A model generated the notes under the pieces. The model did not search any database, had not been told where the DNA came from, and worked only from the letters and a program-made list of their open reading frames with translations. Below are positions 48,301-59,700 of a DNA stretch of 64,000 nt, piece after piece (position 1 is the first letter of the stretch; the number at the start of each line of letters is the position of its first letter). This stretch comes from Mermis nigrescens (lineage: Eukaryota; Nematoda; Enoplea; Mermithida; Mermithidae): NCBI GenBank assembly GCA_036768485.1, contig JAVLUZ010000154.1:40420851-40484850 (forward strand). The letters run 5' to 3'. The translations under genes were made by a program, and so were the position numbers.

Positions 48301-48733
48301 AAATTTCCCAAAAACATCAAGTCTTGAAAAATTAAAAATACAAGAGACATATCAATTCCATATAGCTATCAGGCCTAAGTTCAGCCTGGGCAACGCTGGG
48401 CAGCTCAGCTAATGCTATATAAATGCAGGAGATCGAACAGCAATTCAAGCTTTTAAAGTTCTTTAACGTTAAAGTTTTAAATTCAAGTTCTTGCGCTTCA
48501 ATTTAAGGAATTTTCCGGCGCTTCGCGCCAGATTTTCGCTTAAATCGAAGAAATTTAATAATTTGTTCGAGCAAAATTGAGGGAAATTTTGAAATTTTTC
48601 AATAAAATGTTGCACCTAAGCGGTTCTAAATGAAAGCAGGCAATGCAAAACGCCAAAAAAACGCCATTTCGCACATGAAGGGCAAATTTTTGGACCTATT
48701 TTGAATTGTTTTCGGAAAATTTAGGGTACCGCA

Positions 48734-48964
48734 TACACGTGGGTGTATGGAGGAGGAGTCTGGGGTCGTATGCAACGCCCCAAAAGTTCGGATACCCGCC
48801 TGATTTGAATTTGTTGTCCTTTTCGCAATTTTTTGATGCCAATGGATAGTGCTCAAGGAGAAACGTTGAGAAAGGGTGTTTTTTTGCCATAACAACATAG
48901 ACCATTTTTTGACCTTTCAAAAAATGGCACCCTCCACCCAGAATTTTGGTGTTGCCCACCTATG
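48734..48964 (-). mobile_element. hAT-like MITE, family A, copy 8
   Basis: 231 bp, TACACGTGGGT to CCCACCTATG; target duplication GTACCGCA (48726-48733) and GTACCGCC (48965-48972). It lies 51 bp upstream of the TATA box of F-box gene 2. Confidence 0.8.
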
Positions 48965-49014
48965 GTACCGCCACCAATAAGGCGAGAGAGTGTAAGAGAA
49001 GTTGAAAAACAGGG

Positions 49015-49022
49015 TATATAAG
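49015..49022 (+). promoter_or_regulatory. TATA box of F-box gene 2
   Basis: TATATAAG, 93 bp before the ATG at 49115. The spacing resembles that of F-box gene 1 (TATAAAAG, 71 bp from the end of the box to the ATG). Confidence 0.5.
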
Positions 49023-49114
49023 GCACGACAAAATGAAAAATATCACTCAGGACTTTGTGTCTTGAGCTGTTTGGTCGGTTAGATAGTTTTGCTCTCTAAA
49101 TTATTATTTTTATC

Positions 49115-50405
49115 ATGGATTACACAAACGACAGCGTTAGTCTAGGTATGCAAATTTGTATAGATATTTATATGTAAATTTATTCAAATATAATATTTGT
49201 GATGCAATACGCGCTGTATTTATTTATTTCTGATTCTATGTGAATTTTCAGCAACATTCGACAGTCTACCGTCCGAACTGCACGCACAAATATTCAGTTA
49301 CCTCGACTTTACCAGCCGTATGCGCATTGAGTGTGTATGCAAGGATTGGCGGAAAATATTGGAGCGTCAGCAACGATGGCCCGTTGCAACACATTTGGCA
49401 ATCACGGTTTTCATCAGCAATTTTTACGGCGCAACATTTGAGCAATGGGCTATCCAGTACAACCCTGGAAATCCAACACACGACCCTCATTTGCAGCCTT
49501 TACAAGGTATGTACCCTTGCCATGTTTTGATGGTATGAAAATAATATACATGCATGGAAACAAATAAGAATATACATTAAACGTAAATGTAAACCATTTA
49601 TTTATGACTAATTAATTAGTTTTTTATTGTTGGTATTTTTCTTTTTCATACATATAATTTATTTTTGGTACTTTTCTCTTAAGGCGATCCTACCATCGAA
49701 ATAAACATATACAAGCAGCTTGCAACGATCTATCTTAGTGGCGAAGAGAATCGGCTTTTGAAGAAGATACTTAAGGTATGCAACCCATCGAAATTGGTGT
49801 TACAAAACATGCAAATTATGGAATACTGGGGTGGCGAAATCCTCGAGCCCTATCTGATGGACGATTGCAACCAAAAGACAGTTGAATTGAAACTAGTAAC
49901 TTTATTCAGTGATTCTTGGATACCTGCGTATCGTCATTTGCTGCAAAAATTGTGTTTGCATTCAATCGATTTAGATATGGACTTTTACTGCATTTTAAAG
50001 TATTTTAATCCATGCGAGCTGTTTATAAGAAGTTTGGTGTTTTTCGATAGCGATAAACACGCGGTTCAAAGTTTTTTCTATGATGCCAAACGCCTTGAAG
50101 TTTTATCTATATGGTTCGTCTGTTCGAATCATGATGACAATTTTTCGGAAGCCTTATTGATTTAATTGATATATTTACTGATCATCGTCAGACTTGTACA
50201 GTTATATTACATCATTACGATTTAGGATATATGAATCGCAATCGATTTGAACAATTAACAATTCGAGGAAACTTTGTTTTCAAAAGTTAATTATTACGCC
50301 CTTGAATCATCGCCCGCGTTCTTGTATCCATTATGGACTAAAATTCATTTTTCATCTTCAAATTGTATAACATTGCGCAATATTGATGATTTTGAAATCC
50401 TGTAA
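49115..50405 (+). pseudogene. F-box family protein, three exons, two compensating frameshifts
   Basis: Exon 1 49115-49145 (ten codons), exon 2 49252-49506, exon 3 from 49684; GT/AG borders, both introns in phase 1. Exon 2 starts with the F-box: LPSELHAQIFSYLDFTSRMR and CVCKDWRKIL. Exon 3 carries the variable C-terminal region (LKKILKVCNPSKLVL, LVTLFSDSWIP, LDMDFYCILKYFNPCELF). A first stop is at 50163-50165, but coding continues in the next frame (SLIDLIDIFTDHR, MNRNRFEQLTIRGNF) and then returns to the original frame (NYYALESSPAFLYPLWTK) to TAA 50403-50405. The shifts coincide with runs of five T (50141-50145) and four T (50277-50280). Probable role: substrate adaptor of an SCF E3 ligase. If the indels are sequencing errors, the gene is intact at about 335 codons. 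Confidence 0.72.
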
Positions 50406-50709
50406 AGTTGTGCTTTTTATCTAGTAAAATTATCATTTACATTTGCTACACACTGAGAGAGCAGTGCCTAGGTAGGTATAGTACTTTTCTATGAAATATA
50501 TTATATTTGCAACCATCAGTATAAATTATGGTCACTTAGTATGATTGATCAACTTTGATACTTTCTCATCAATTTTCAAAAATCCTTAGGGAAATTTTTG
50601 AGTTCTAATTAAGCTGGGAGGGTCTAGACCCTCCTGACACTTATGCGTCCAGTTTAGTACTCAGCTGAACGATGCAATAGGCTGTTTTATTCATTTTTGG
50701 TTGAACCCA

Positions 50710-50862
50710 TATTTTAATTTTTTTGTCTCATAATCTTGTTAAGTATTATGCACGTTTTCTTAGTATTCATACAAAAGATCTGCAGTCTACTGAGTGATCC
50801 TCTGGCTTAGGGTTTGGGGAGATCTGTTGGGAGACTGCGGACCTTTCGTCCTTTTTTCTTGC
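50710..50862 (+). repeat. direct repeat, left copy
   Basis: tattatgcacgttttc, cataca aaagatctgcagtc and gagtgatcctct recur at 51755-51903 in the same order. The two copies enclose about 0.9 kb that holds a family-B MITE, a chromodomain fragment and a tandem array. Confidence 0.7.
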
Positions 50863-50878
50863 ATACACTACAGAATAT

Positions 50879-51039
50879 TATGCACGTAGCTGTGGGGGAA
50901 CTGGTGGGGTCCGAACCCCCAAAATTCAGAAAAAAACGCAAAAATAGGACTTTTTACATGTTATTTTGTGCTATTTTGGGCTTAGACCCCCCAAAATTGG
51001 TGTTAGTCCCCCAAAATAGAAGGGCCAGCTATGTGCCTG
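50879..51039. mobile_element. hAT-like MITE, family B, copy 2
   Basis: 161 bp, ends tatgcacgtagct and agctatgtgcctg, target duplication CAGAATAT (50871-50878) and CAGAATAC (51040-51047). It gives the uninterrupted structure of family B. Confidence 0.82.
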
Positions 51040-51279
51040 CAGAATACACAGAAACATATCGAACTATGAATTTTTTCCTCCAGCTAACAATGGGTATACC
51101 AGGAGATCAAGACATTGTGATATCCAACTTATATAATTACTATTCGGAATTTCGTTGATCATTTATAGAGGCATTTTATGCCTCCTAGATAGACCGCCCC
51201 AATTTAATTCTCATGATTCCTGGTAGAACCGAGTGAATTTTGTCCGTATATGGAGCAGGCGATTGATAATCAGCAATCT

Positions 51280-51390
51280 AAAAATGCGGAGACGACGTAA
51301 TAAGACCAAATATCTGGTCCACTGGCGAGGGGACCCATCAAAATTTGACTCATGGGTTTCCACGGTAGTCAAACTTTTGTTTTTTTTTAA
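51280..51390 (+). pseudogene. chromodomain fragment, integrase-like
   Basis: A plus-strand frame reads RRRRNKTKYLVHWRGDPSKF then DSWVSTVV. The pattern K-Y-L-V-x-W-x-G-x-P-S-K-F-x-S-W is the chromodomain found at the C-terminus of Polinton and some LTR-retrotransposon integrases. Nothing upstream looks like an integrase core and the frame runs into a tandem array. Confidence 0.5.
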
Positions 51391-51394
51391 TTTC

Positions 51395-51725
51395 CGAATT
51401 TTACAAAATAATTTCCAAATTTTACAAAATAATTTTCGAATTTTACAAAAAAGTTTCCAAATTTTACAAAATAATTTCCTAATTGTACAAAATAATTTCC
51501 AAATTCTACAAAACACCTATACTTGACCATATAGGAAAGATTCCAAATTTTACAAAATAATTTCCAAATTTTACAAAAAAGTTTCCAAATTTTACAAAAA
51601 AAGTTTCCAAATTTTACAAAAAAGTCTCCAAATTTTACAAAATAATTTCCAAATTTTACAAAAAAGTTTCCAGATTTTACAAAATAATTTTCAAATTTTG
51701 CAAAAAAATTTCCGAATTTCACAAA
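51395..51725. repeat. tandem array, unit about 22 bp
   Basis: tttccaaattttacaaaata and variants repeat about fourteen times, interrupted once at 51510-51545. The minus strand stays open and would spell Phe/Gly/Asn/Lys repeats, but only because the unit lacks stops. Confidence 0.9.
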
Positions 51726-51754
51726 ATATGCCTGATTTTTTCATTAAACCCGTA

Positions 51755-51903
51755 CTTCATGTTTTATTGTCTTATAATCTTATTAAGTATTATGCACGTT
51801 TTCAGTGTGTTCATACAAAAGATCTGCAGTCCACAGAGTGATCCTCTAGCTATAGGTTGGGGGAGATCTGCGCTGAGACTGTGGACCCTTTGTAACCTTT
51901 TTC
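51755..51903 (+). repeat. direct repeat, right copy
   Basis: See 50710-50862; the copies agree over most of about 150 bp. Confidence 0.7.
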
Positions 51904-51999
51904 ACAACCTTATTTTCCTCACTATGGGTTACTAAATGTTGCCTATAGTAGTCCTGGTGCGCTGTTCTATCGTGTTTGTTAAATCTCTCAAATTTCCAG

Positions 52000-52520
52000 C
52001 TCAGCAAATCAGAAGATACGTGTTGTAGCATACCTACAGTAACATCATCCACTATATTTTGCGTACGTTATTTTTGACTCATATACATCTAATTTATTGA
52101 ATTTCAGCTTTATTTGACTCTTAGTTTGTGAGATATAGAAAATCCAGAAAGCTACAGTATACCTACAGTAAGCACAATGTGTAAAGAATGAGTGACTCGC
52201 GTATATGCTGTTTCTCAAATTTGAGCTCAATCCGGCCATTGGTTCTTGAGTTATGCAAAAGTGTGAACTTATGCTGGTATACTGTAGGTTGCGCGCTAAA
52301 ATTTTGTACATAACATACCTAACATATACTTAACAGACTCTGAAATTTTTAGTCCGATCCAGCCATTGGTTGAAAAAATACGTGTTATAACATAGCTACA
52401 GTAAGCCAGTACACGATTTTCCATATTCATTATTTTTCGCATGTAGTCTTTATATTCTGAACATTTCAGCTCGATTCAACTATTGGTTCATGATTTATAG
52501 CGGTTTTATGATGTGGTGTA
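52000..52520. repeat. diverged tandem repeat, unit about 120 bp
   Basis: Words such as catacctacagtaa, cagct.gatt and ccattggttcttgagttat recur about four times. Confidence 0.55.
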
Positions 52521-52769
52521 AACTACTGAGTGAAAAGTGTAAAGTGGTCAAGTGATACGCAAGTTAGAATATTGTATGCATTTAGTATAGTAAGCGGTGT
52601 TCACAGTTATCCCCAAAAAATAAAATTCTGATAGCCCCTCCTCCCCCTGCATTAAATAGGTACTCTGGCTGTAGTGTAAAGTATACCTGGTTGACTTGAT
52701 CCGCAAATTTAAAATATTCTCCAGTACACCCATAGTCGAGGTTACTATGTGTGACGTCATCCCTTAGAT

Positions 52770-52863
52770 CGCAACACAAAACATATAGCCTATGCTTCAA
52801 CACAGGACTATGCTAAAGCATTGCCTATGCTTAAGCACAGGCTATACTTTGTGTTGCTACCTA
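52770..52863. repeat. short inverted repeat
   Basis: gcaacacaaaacatatagcc faces aggctatactttgtgttgc across about 40 bp, which itself repeats tatgctaaagca / tatgcttaagca. Confidence 0.7.
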
Positions 52864-53288
52864 GGGGGACATGCTTAACTACTAACGTCCCGAAATGGGA
52901 ACATCAATATAAAATTAACCATAACTTTTGATGAACAACTAAATAAAAATGAATAACATACCAAAATGATCAGAAAACCTCTGCAAACATGACTGCATGA
53001 CATTTGGCTCAAAAATTGTGTATGTCGATTGACAATATGCAAATTTCTAAGCATGACAAACTTTCGCTATTTTTGTCTAACTTAAGACAGTATAGCATAG
53101 CACATACTCATAATTAACTTTTGAAATTGCTCTCACAGGATAGGCAAACATCTTGTTTCTCATCCAAAACAAGTCTTATTTAAACTAGATAAGTAGTTGT
53201 TTTGCAACAAAATTTTGAAAACATGTTCCCAATTGGGAACGTTGGCCACTAAAAGGTTAAAGTACTTAACACTAATGCGCCGGATATA

Positions 53289-54072
53289 CAGTGCTGCTCA
53301 AAAGTTTGGAGCCACCTTGTTCGCGCAGTCTGAAATCGGACCAAGTCATAAGCGCGCTTTTAAGTTTAAAGTTAAAATGAACGACTTTCACATTAAACAA
53401 TTTTCTAAGTCACTTTTTTTCCGCTGATTCCGAAAACTTCAGTCGTTTTCAATTCTGTTCACTGCCTGCTGACTTATCATGGGCAAATCTCAGACTATTT
53501 TGCCAGTCATTCGATCGAAAATTGTCTCTATGTTTAACGATGCCAAACTATCGCAAAGAGCTAATTGCAGGACGTCTAAATATAAGTTGGCATGCCGCTC
53601 AAAATGCACTTTCGAAACATGATATGTTTGATGCGTTTACTGATCTTCCTCGGTCCGGGCGACCCTCTAAATTGTCCACTCGAGATTTATGCGATTTAAA
53701 GCGAGCTTCCTTGAAAAATAGACGATTGACTGCTTCTGACTTGGAAGCTGAATTGGTGGTGGACCATCCGTGTCAAGGCAGGCAATTAGCCGGCACCTCT
53801 GCCGTATTGGACTTTTTGCTAGAATTGCCATAAAAAAGCCTTTCGTGAGCGAAATTAATAGAAAGAAGCGTCTTGATTTTGCTCGAACTTTTGCACACTG
53901 GACATTTCTTGACTGGTCAAAAGTTTTATTTTCTGATGAGTCAAAATTCGATTATTTTACTCACAAATCGAGGGTTTTTTGTCCATATGTAACTACGAAA
54001 GTTTCATGGTGCGAACTATTTCCATTAGTTCGCGTTTGCCTTCCGACAACAGCTTGGTACTGTATCGGTTAA
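53289..54072 (+). pseudogene. Tc1-like transposase, truncated
   Basis: The left inverted-repeat end cagtgctgctcaaaagtttg starts at 53289 after TA. The transposase opens at ATG 53479 (MGKSQTILPV), shifts frame at about 53550, then shows GRPSKLSTRDLCDLKR and LKNRRLTASDLE (paired-type helix-turn-helix), and after another shift IAIKKPFVSEINRKKRLDFA and WSKVLFSDESKFD with the first catalytic Asp. The sequence then loses similarity, so the second Asp, the Glu and the right end are missing. Confidence 0.82.
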
Positions 54073-54441
54073 CATAGCCAATTTCAAGTAGCCATCCGTG
54101 CGATGTGTGAGATTGTGGTTATGCCTTTAGTTCTCAATTAAATCTCTATTTTTTATTACAAAATCAATAAGATACTTATCCGGTAAAATAGAATTATGGA
54201 TATGCTAATAGTAATTGTTTTACTTCTTACCACTTATCGTATTCTAGAAGATTCGAATTGATAAAAAGTAATTTTGGTTTAATGATAATCTGTTATCTTA
54301 AATTTTATCTACTGTAATGATCCCATGATGGGATAGTTAGTTGGCTGTTTGACGAATTGGTCGTTCGCTTCTGTTTATCCTTTTATCCTTTAGTGATATT
54401 TTGTATTGCTTCCTGGCTTATAGCCGTGTGTACATATTCGA

Positions 54442-55143
54442 ACGAGGATGTAAAAGGAGGGGACTGGGAAAAATCTCCCTATGTTATATGCCAAAAATCG
54501 CAAAAGTATGTTAAAAATCAGACTTTCTCTAAACAATGCAAAAAATCGAAGTATTTTCTGCGGTCTCTGAAAAAACGTATTATTTTAAAATAATTTTCTC
54601 TGATTGACATAATATCTTAAAAGCATATTACGTAATGCAACTTTTTGCAGACTTCATTCAACTTTGAGTTGCTTAATAATGTGACTGAAAGTGAAATGCT
54701 GTTAACAAATCATAATCAAGTTGTTCGTATTTCATTATTACTAAGCATGTCACTTAGCAGATACAGCCATTCTAAGTGTCAAAGTGCAAGCAATATTCAA
54801 ATTACCAAAAAATTGATTGAAAAAAGCAGCGAATTAGCAACACAGTAGCTAAGCGAATATGAATGAAATAGTACATATTGATGCATTCAAGACAATCGAG
54901 ATATTTGTTGGTTCAAAGCAGTAGGAAACATGGAAGCTGACGTGCAACAGACCTTATGTAGATACTCTTTCACACATGTCTACTACAGTTGTTCTACTAA
55001 ACTTTTACATTTTTCAAAGGCCGCAGAATATACTTCGATTTTTTGCATATTGTTTAGAGAAAGTCTGATTTGTAACAGATTTTGCGATTTTTGGCATATA
55101 ACATTGGGAGAGTTTTTCCTAGTCCCCTCCTTTTACATCCTCG
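54442..55143. mobile_element. element with ~125-bp inverted ends
   Basis: gaggatgtaaaaggagggga at 54442 and its inverse ending at 55143 begin arms that continue through tatatgccaaaaatcgcaaa and cagactttctctaaacaat. The ~450-bp centre has no recognisable gene. The outer phrase also occurs at about 30437. Target duplication not seen. Confidence 0.7.
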
Positions 55144-55459
55144 ATAATTCACAATCTAAGCATATTCTCCTTTTTTGTTCCATCGGAGCATTTTTCTTTG
55201 CTAGTAACTATTTTAATTAGCAAGATTTGGAAATACAATACTAGATTTCATTTACTGTGCGGTTCTTCTAATAATTGAATGGTTTAAACTTTACTGAAGC
55301 ACTTTGAAACATATTACGTAACATATGAGACATGCTCAAAGAATTTTCCGAAGCTGGCTGTATTTAACCTAATTTGCGCAATAAAGTTGCATCTGGATGA
55401 TTAACGATTCAGCTGTTTTATTAAGAAATGAAAACTCTATAATGTTCTAAGAACAAATT

Positions 55460-56345
55460 AACATTAGGTGTTAATCCCTTTACACTACTCTTCATGCGCC
55501 CCTAGCAGACGAATCTACATCTGTTTCCATATATATTTTACGACTTTAGAGAAAAATTAAGTTACTGTAGAGGCTCTAGAATGAAGCTTATTATATAGTG
55601 TAAACTTTACACTAGCAACGAGTGTAAAGAAGATTTTAGTCGGATTTGTAAATTTGATATTACTCGGATATTACGATCAACATTCATGAAAAAATTACGT
55701 CTCCATAACGGTTTAATGACAAATAGACACAGATGTAAACCACTTTACATCACTGTTGAGTGTAAACAAGCGCGCCCAGCTGACGTCCCTTATTCAATTC
55801 CATGTAAATTTTCAGATTTCGGCAAAAAATTTAGGTTTTTGCAAAGCTCTAGAACGAAGATTAATTAGCAGTGTTAACTTTACACAACGGCCCTGTGTAA
55901 AGAGGATTTTATTCCAATTTGTGAATCTGATATTACTCGGATATTATTATCAGCATTTATGAAAAAATTGCATGTCTACAATGGTCTGCAGGACAAATAA
56001 ACAATGAGTGTAAACTACTTTACATCACTGTTGGATGTAAACAAACGCACCTACGTGACGTCTCACATTTGATTCTTTGAAAATTTCTAGACTCCAGGAA
56101 AAAATTAGGTTTCTGGAATGCTCAAAAACGAAGATAAATACAGTATGTAGTGTAAACTTCATGTAAACACCTAGTGTAAAGAAGATTTTTGGTCAGATTC
56201 CTGTAATTTTGATATTGTTCCGATATTGCGATTGATATTTATGAAAAAAATTACAGTCTCCATAATGTTCTATGGGCAAACTAACCAATAGATGTAAACC
56301 ACTTTACAACACTGTAGAGTGTAAAGCATATGCGCCAGACTGGCA
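55460..56345 (+). repeat. tandem repeat, 275-280-bp units, about three copies
   Basis: gtgtaaagaagattttagtc-type starts recur near 55622, 55896 and 56177. Each unit has gatattactcggatatta, tttatgaaaaaattgc, taaaccactttacatcactg and a gtgtaaac word at several points. The copies differ by roughly a fifth of bases. Confidence 0.8.
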
Positions 56346-58765
56346 TATCAAATTTGGTTCCTGGTCCATTTCTAGACTTGATAATCGTGTCACCTGACTC
56401 ATAACCGGAGAAGCAGGCAGAAAAAATGAGACAGAAACGCATTTTAAACACCAAATTTTGACTTTACACTCGCTAAATATTAATGTATAGACAATTTGCT
56501 TCTGACATGCACCCGATATAAAGCACTTTATTTTTATTCTATTGGACTTATCCCGACTTCTGGACGGAGAAAGTGGCGAACAAAAACGCAACAAAAACGT
56601 ATTTTCCATCATTTAGAACACTGTAAACTTTAAAATTTCGTACCGAACTCCCCATTGAGTTTAAAGAAATTCGGTTTGGTACAATTTGTAGCTTTTAAAT
56701 CGTAGTACATTCCTGTGTGCCAAAATTCTCTTGCAAAAATTATTTGGTACGATTTATTAATCAAAATTCGGAAAAGCGTGTTTTTGTCCATTTTTTACCT
56801 CTGATTTCGAACTTTACACCCCCCATGAATAACTCAATATTGCGTTGTTTTAAATGCGGTTTGCTGCGATGTGTAGCCCCTGAGAGGCACTTCATTACTG
56901 CTGTATTCAGATTTACGCGGACTCAAAAGCGGAAAAATTTGGCAGAGAAATCTTAGTTAAAATCCGTTTTTTACACCATCCACTAGAGTGTAAACTTTAA
57001 ACCCCAGGATCTAACTTCACCATAGAGCGTAAGAGACTTTGCTTATATGCAGAATGTCAGCCCTTGATCCGCTCTACATTTCTGTCAGAAAACATTTTAA
57101 AAAACTCATAATTGGAGTTAGTATCAGACATAGCAGGTTGAAAACTCGACGCAAAATGTGCTTTTTCACCCCAGATTTTCGCACTCTTTGCACTTCCATT
57201 CGAGAACTAATGCGAATTTCAACAAACTAAAAAAACTCAATGTAGAAGCATCCCTCTCTCTACAAATTCTGTGCCATTAATTTATTTGAGGAGTCAATAC
57301 TGAGTTGTCCACATGCCGTCATGCAAAAGCCTCCCAAAATTCATCCTATAGTTATAACGTTACACAAAAAGCTTTACACCTTCTTTACACAGTCAGTTTT
57401 GAGTTTCAAGAAAAACAAAAAACACGGGCAGCGAATTTTTTTATTATCTATCTTGTAAAAAAACCGCACCTTCTAGAAGTGTCCCGTTATAGCTGTAGGG
57501 GGTGCACAGGTGTTAGCGGTACCCAAGTATATTATAGGTGCGCTGCCACGTCGCTATCTATGATAAAATTAGAAAACCCACCCACGGATTAAATATATCG
57601 AGGATGAGATAGGCCGGCTGCCAACGTCGAGGACTTCTGATATTTTTGTGGATAGGAAAGGAGTAAATACTTTTTGGATCATTTATTTCGTTAAAAATTC
57701 AATATTCTTTTCTCCAACCCACGAATTGGTCACAAACTTATTTAATTATTCATGATGACTGATCAGCTTAGAGCTCGTTGGTGTTGTTTTCAAATTTCAT
57801 TAAAAGTGCTGCGTACATTTAGGAAGCAAAAACATTCCAAGACAAGTGTTAATTTCGAAAATAAGTTAATTCATCAACTTGAGCTGGGTTGAGATAGGTC
57901 AACTGACCTCAAGCGAGCATCTCCGGGATTTTAGGCAGGTACACTTAAGATTTAGGGCATAGCAGCTGATATCACCCGACAAGAAGCGGTCAGCAATATT
58001 AGGACCGAGGGGATCAAAGCCGTAGGTCTACAAGGGTCCAGTGAGTCGAAGTTGCCCTGTGACTACGCAATTTGGACCAGCGCTAAGAGCAGTTTGGGTA
58101 TCTGGGTAAGTTCCGAAGGCAAATGTCAGCCTTGTCCGTATCTGTGCTGATTCAGTAGGTACAGAACGGCAGCTACATTTCTACACTGGAAAAATCCCCC
58201 TTTGAGGCTGCTAGCTACAGCCGGACTGATCAGTCATCTAAAATTTATTTATCTATCCCAAAATCATTATTTCTGGCCATCTAAAACATGTGTAACGTTT
58301 TGTTCACCTCTGTTGTTGTATCGACCGCAATCCTGGCAGTGTGCATTTAAGTAAGCGTCCGTGGCAAATTCTTGTGTATCGTGGCAAAGTCGTTATTATT
58401 TTTCTGTTTCCGTCGAACCTTCTGGCAACGAAGACAGCAAAGACGCTCGTATTTTTCTGCAAACGTCGACCCTCAGGCAACGATTCATCAATTTTCTCTC
58501 TCGACAATATTTTTTTGCCACCTAGGTTTTTTTGCCGACATTTTCTCTCAGCTCACACGCTCTTCGCTGCTTAGGCTTATTCCTGCGTATAATCGCTCAT
58601 CTCATGCTCAGTATACCTTACCAAGTGTAAGCGAGTACTCTAAACATGAAAAACCTGTTTTACGAAACAAAAAAAGTTTAAATTCGAAACATTTATTTTT
58701 TGCAAAATTTCGGCGTACTGAAATTTTTCATACTTAAAGCTATATTTTTGGACGTTTTTGATACC
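56346..58765. other. no gene recognised; gtgtaaa-rich then possible retroelement leader
   Basis: Up to about 57260 the word gtgtaaa and its inverse continue to occur, without clear units. From 57580 to 58350 base composition is more balanced. This could be the leader or terminal repeat of the gag-like element that follows, but I see no pair of LTRs. Confidence 0.35.
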
Positions 58766-58769
58766 CAAA

Positions 58770-59700
58770 AATGGCAGGGAAAGAAAAACTTTGCGCACAC
58801 CGCCTGGTAAATCGAAAAAACCTTCTACACCATCTCATCCTGACTTGCCAATTAAATACCGCGCCTGTTGATTCAAATAGCAAGCGTAGTTAATGATGCA
58901 AAAGTAATGATGCAAATAATAATGTGAATAATTATCAAATTACCCCCATCATTAAATGCTGTGCGTATTTCACATTCTGACGATGAGTATAAACTTAGCA
59001 ATGCGCGATTGATCATTAACAATTTAGCGGATCCTACCAGCGATGATTCATCAAATAACACAATCATCAATGTCGCCTACCCTTAATATGTCAAATAACC
59101 GGGAAACTGGTTCTGAGCCGTATAATGCCGGTTCTGACGTAGAACGTAATAATAGCCCAAGCCAAAATGCCGATAATACTCGTGCTGAATCTGGCGTGAC
59201 TAATAGACTTCTTCTAGAGGCGCTGCAATCTATTCATAGGCAATTTTCTGACCCTTCTACAGCGCGTAAAATCAAGATAAAAAAGAAAATTTGGATGAAA
59301 TGCGTAAACTGCGTGTGGAATTAAAGTAATTTGCCTAAGCCACAATCAGTTACAAATCGCAACAAAAATAATCCGTCTCAGCGCGATAACCACTTTGTGC
59401 AGAAAATGCGCATCGCCCATCTTCTATGTTGTCCTCTGGCAGCCACACGTTAAATTCCTCACTCACCATCTGAAATTGTTCCAAGAAAATTTTGCACAAA
59501 ATTTTTCGAACCACACACCCATAGCATCTGAATTAGCTCAAAATCCTTTAAATACGGTTCCGCAACCAGCTCAAAATTTAGGTTTTGGAACATGTACCTA
59601 CGATTTTGCAGCCGTTGGCATCAATTTCATGAGCGCGTCGTTAAATAAGCCTTTGCTGTTGTTAAATCATAATGCACCTTCTTTCATTTGCTAATGCATT
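58770..59700 (+). pseudogene. decayed gag-like ORF of a retroelement
   Basis: Open stretches in successive frames: RTPPGKSKKPSTPSHPDLP; AVRISHSDDEYKLSNARLII; NNRETGSEPYNAGSDVERNN and GVTNRLLLEALQSIHRQFSD. Low-complexity Ser/Asn/Pro composition followed by a helical segment suits a gag N-terminus. No reverse transcriptase is visible. Class uncertain (LTR or DIRS). Confidence 0.4.

Noticed and set aside
6823..51390. Chromodomain fragment at 51.3 kb as the integrase of the 7-12 kb Polinton
   Set aside because: 40 kb of host genes and other elements lie between, longer than any Polinton I know of.
51387..51722. Minus-strand frame of Phe/Gly/Asn/Lys repeats
   Set aside because: By-product of the 22-bp array, which lacks stop codons in that frame.
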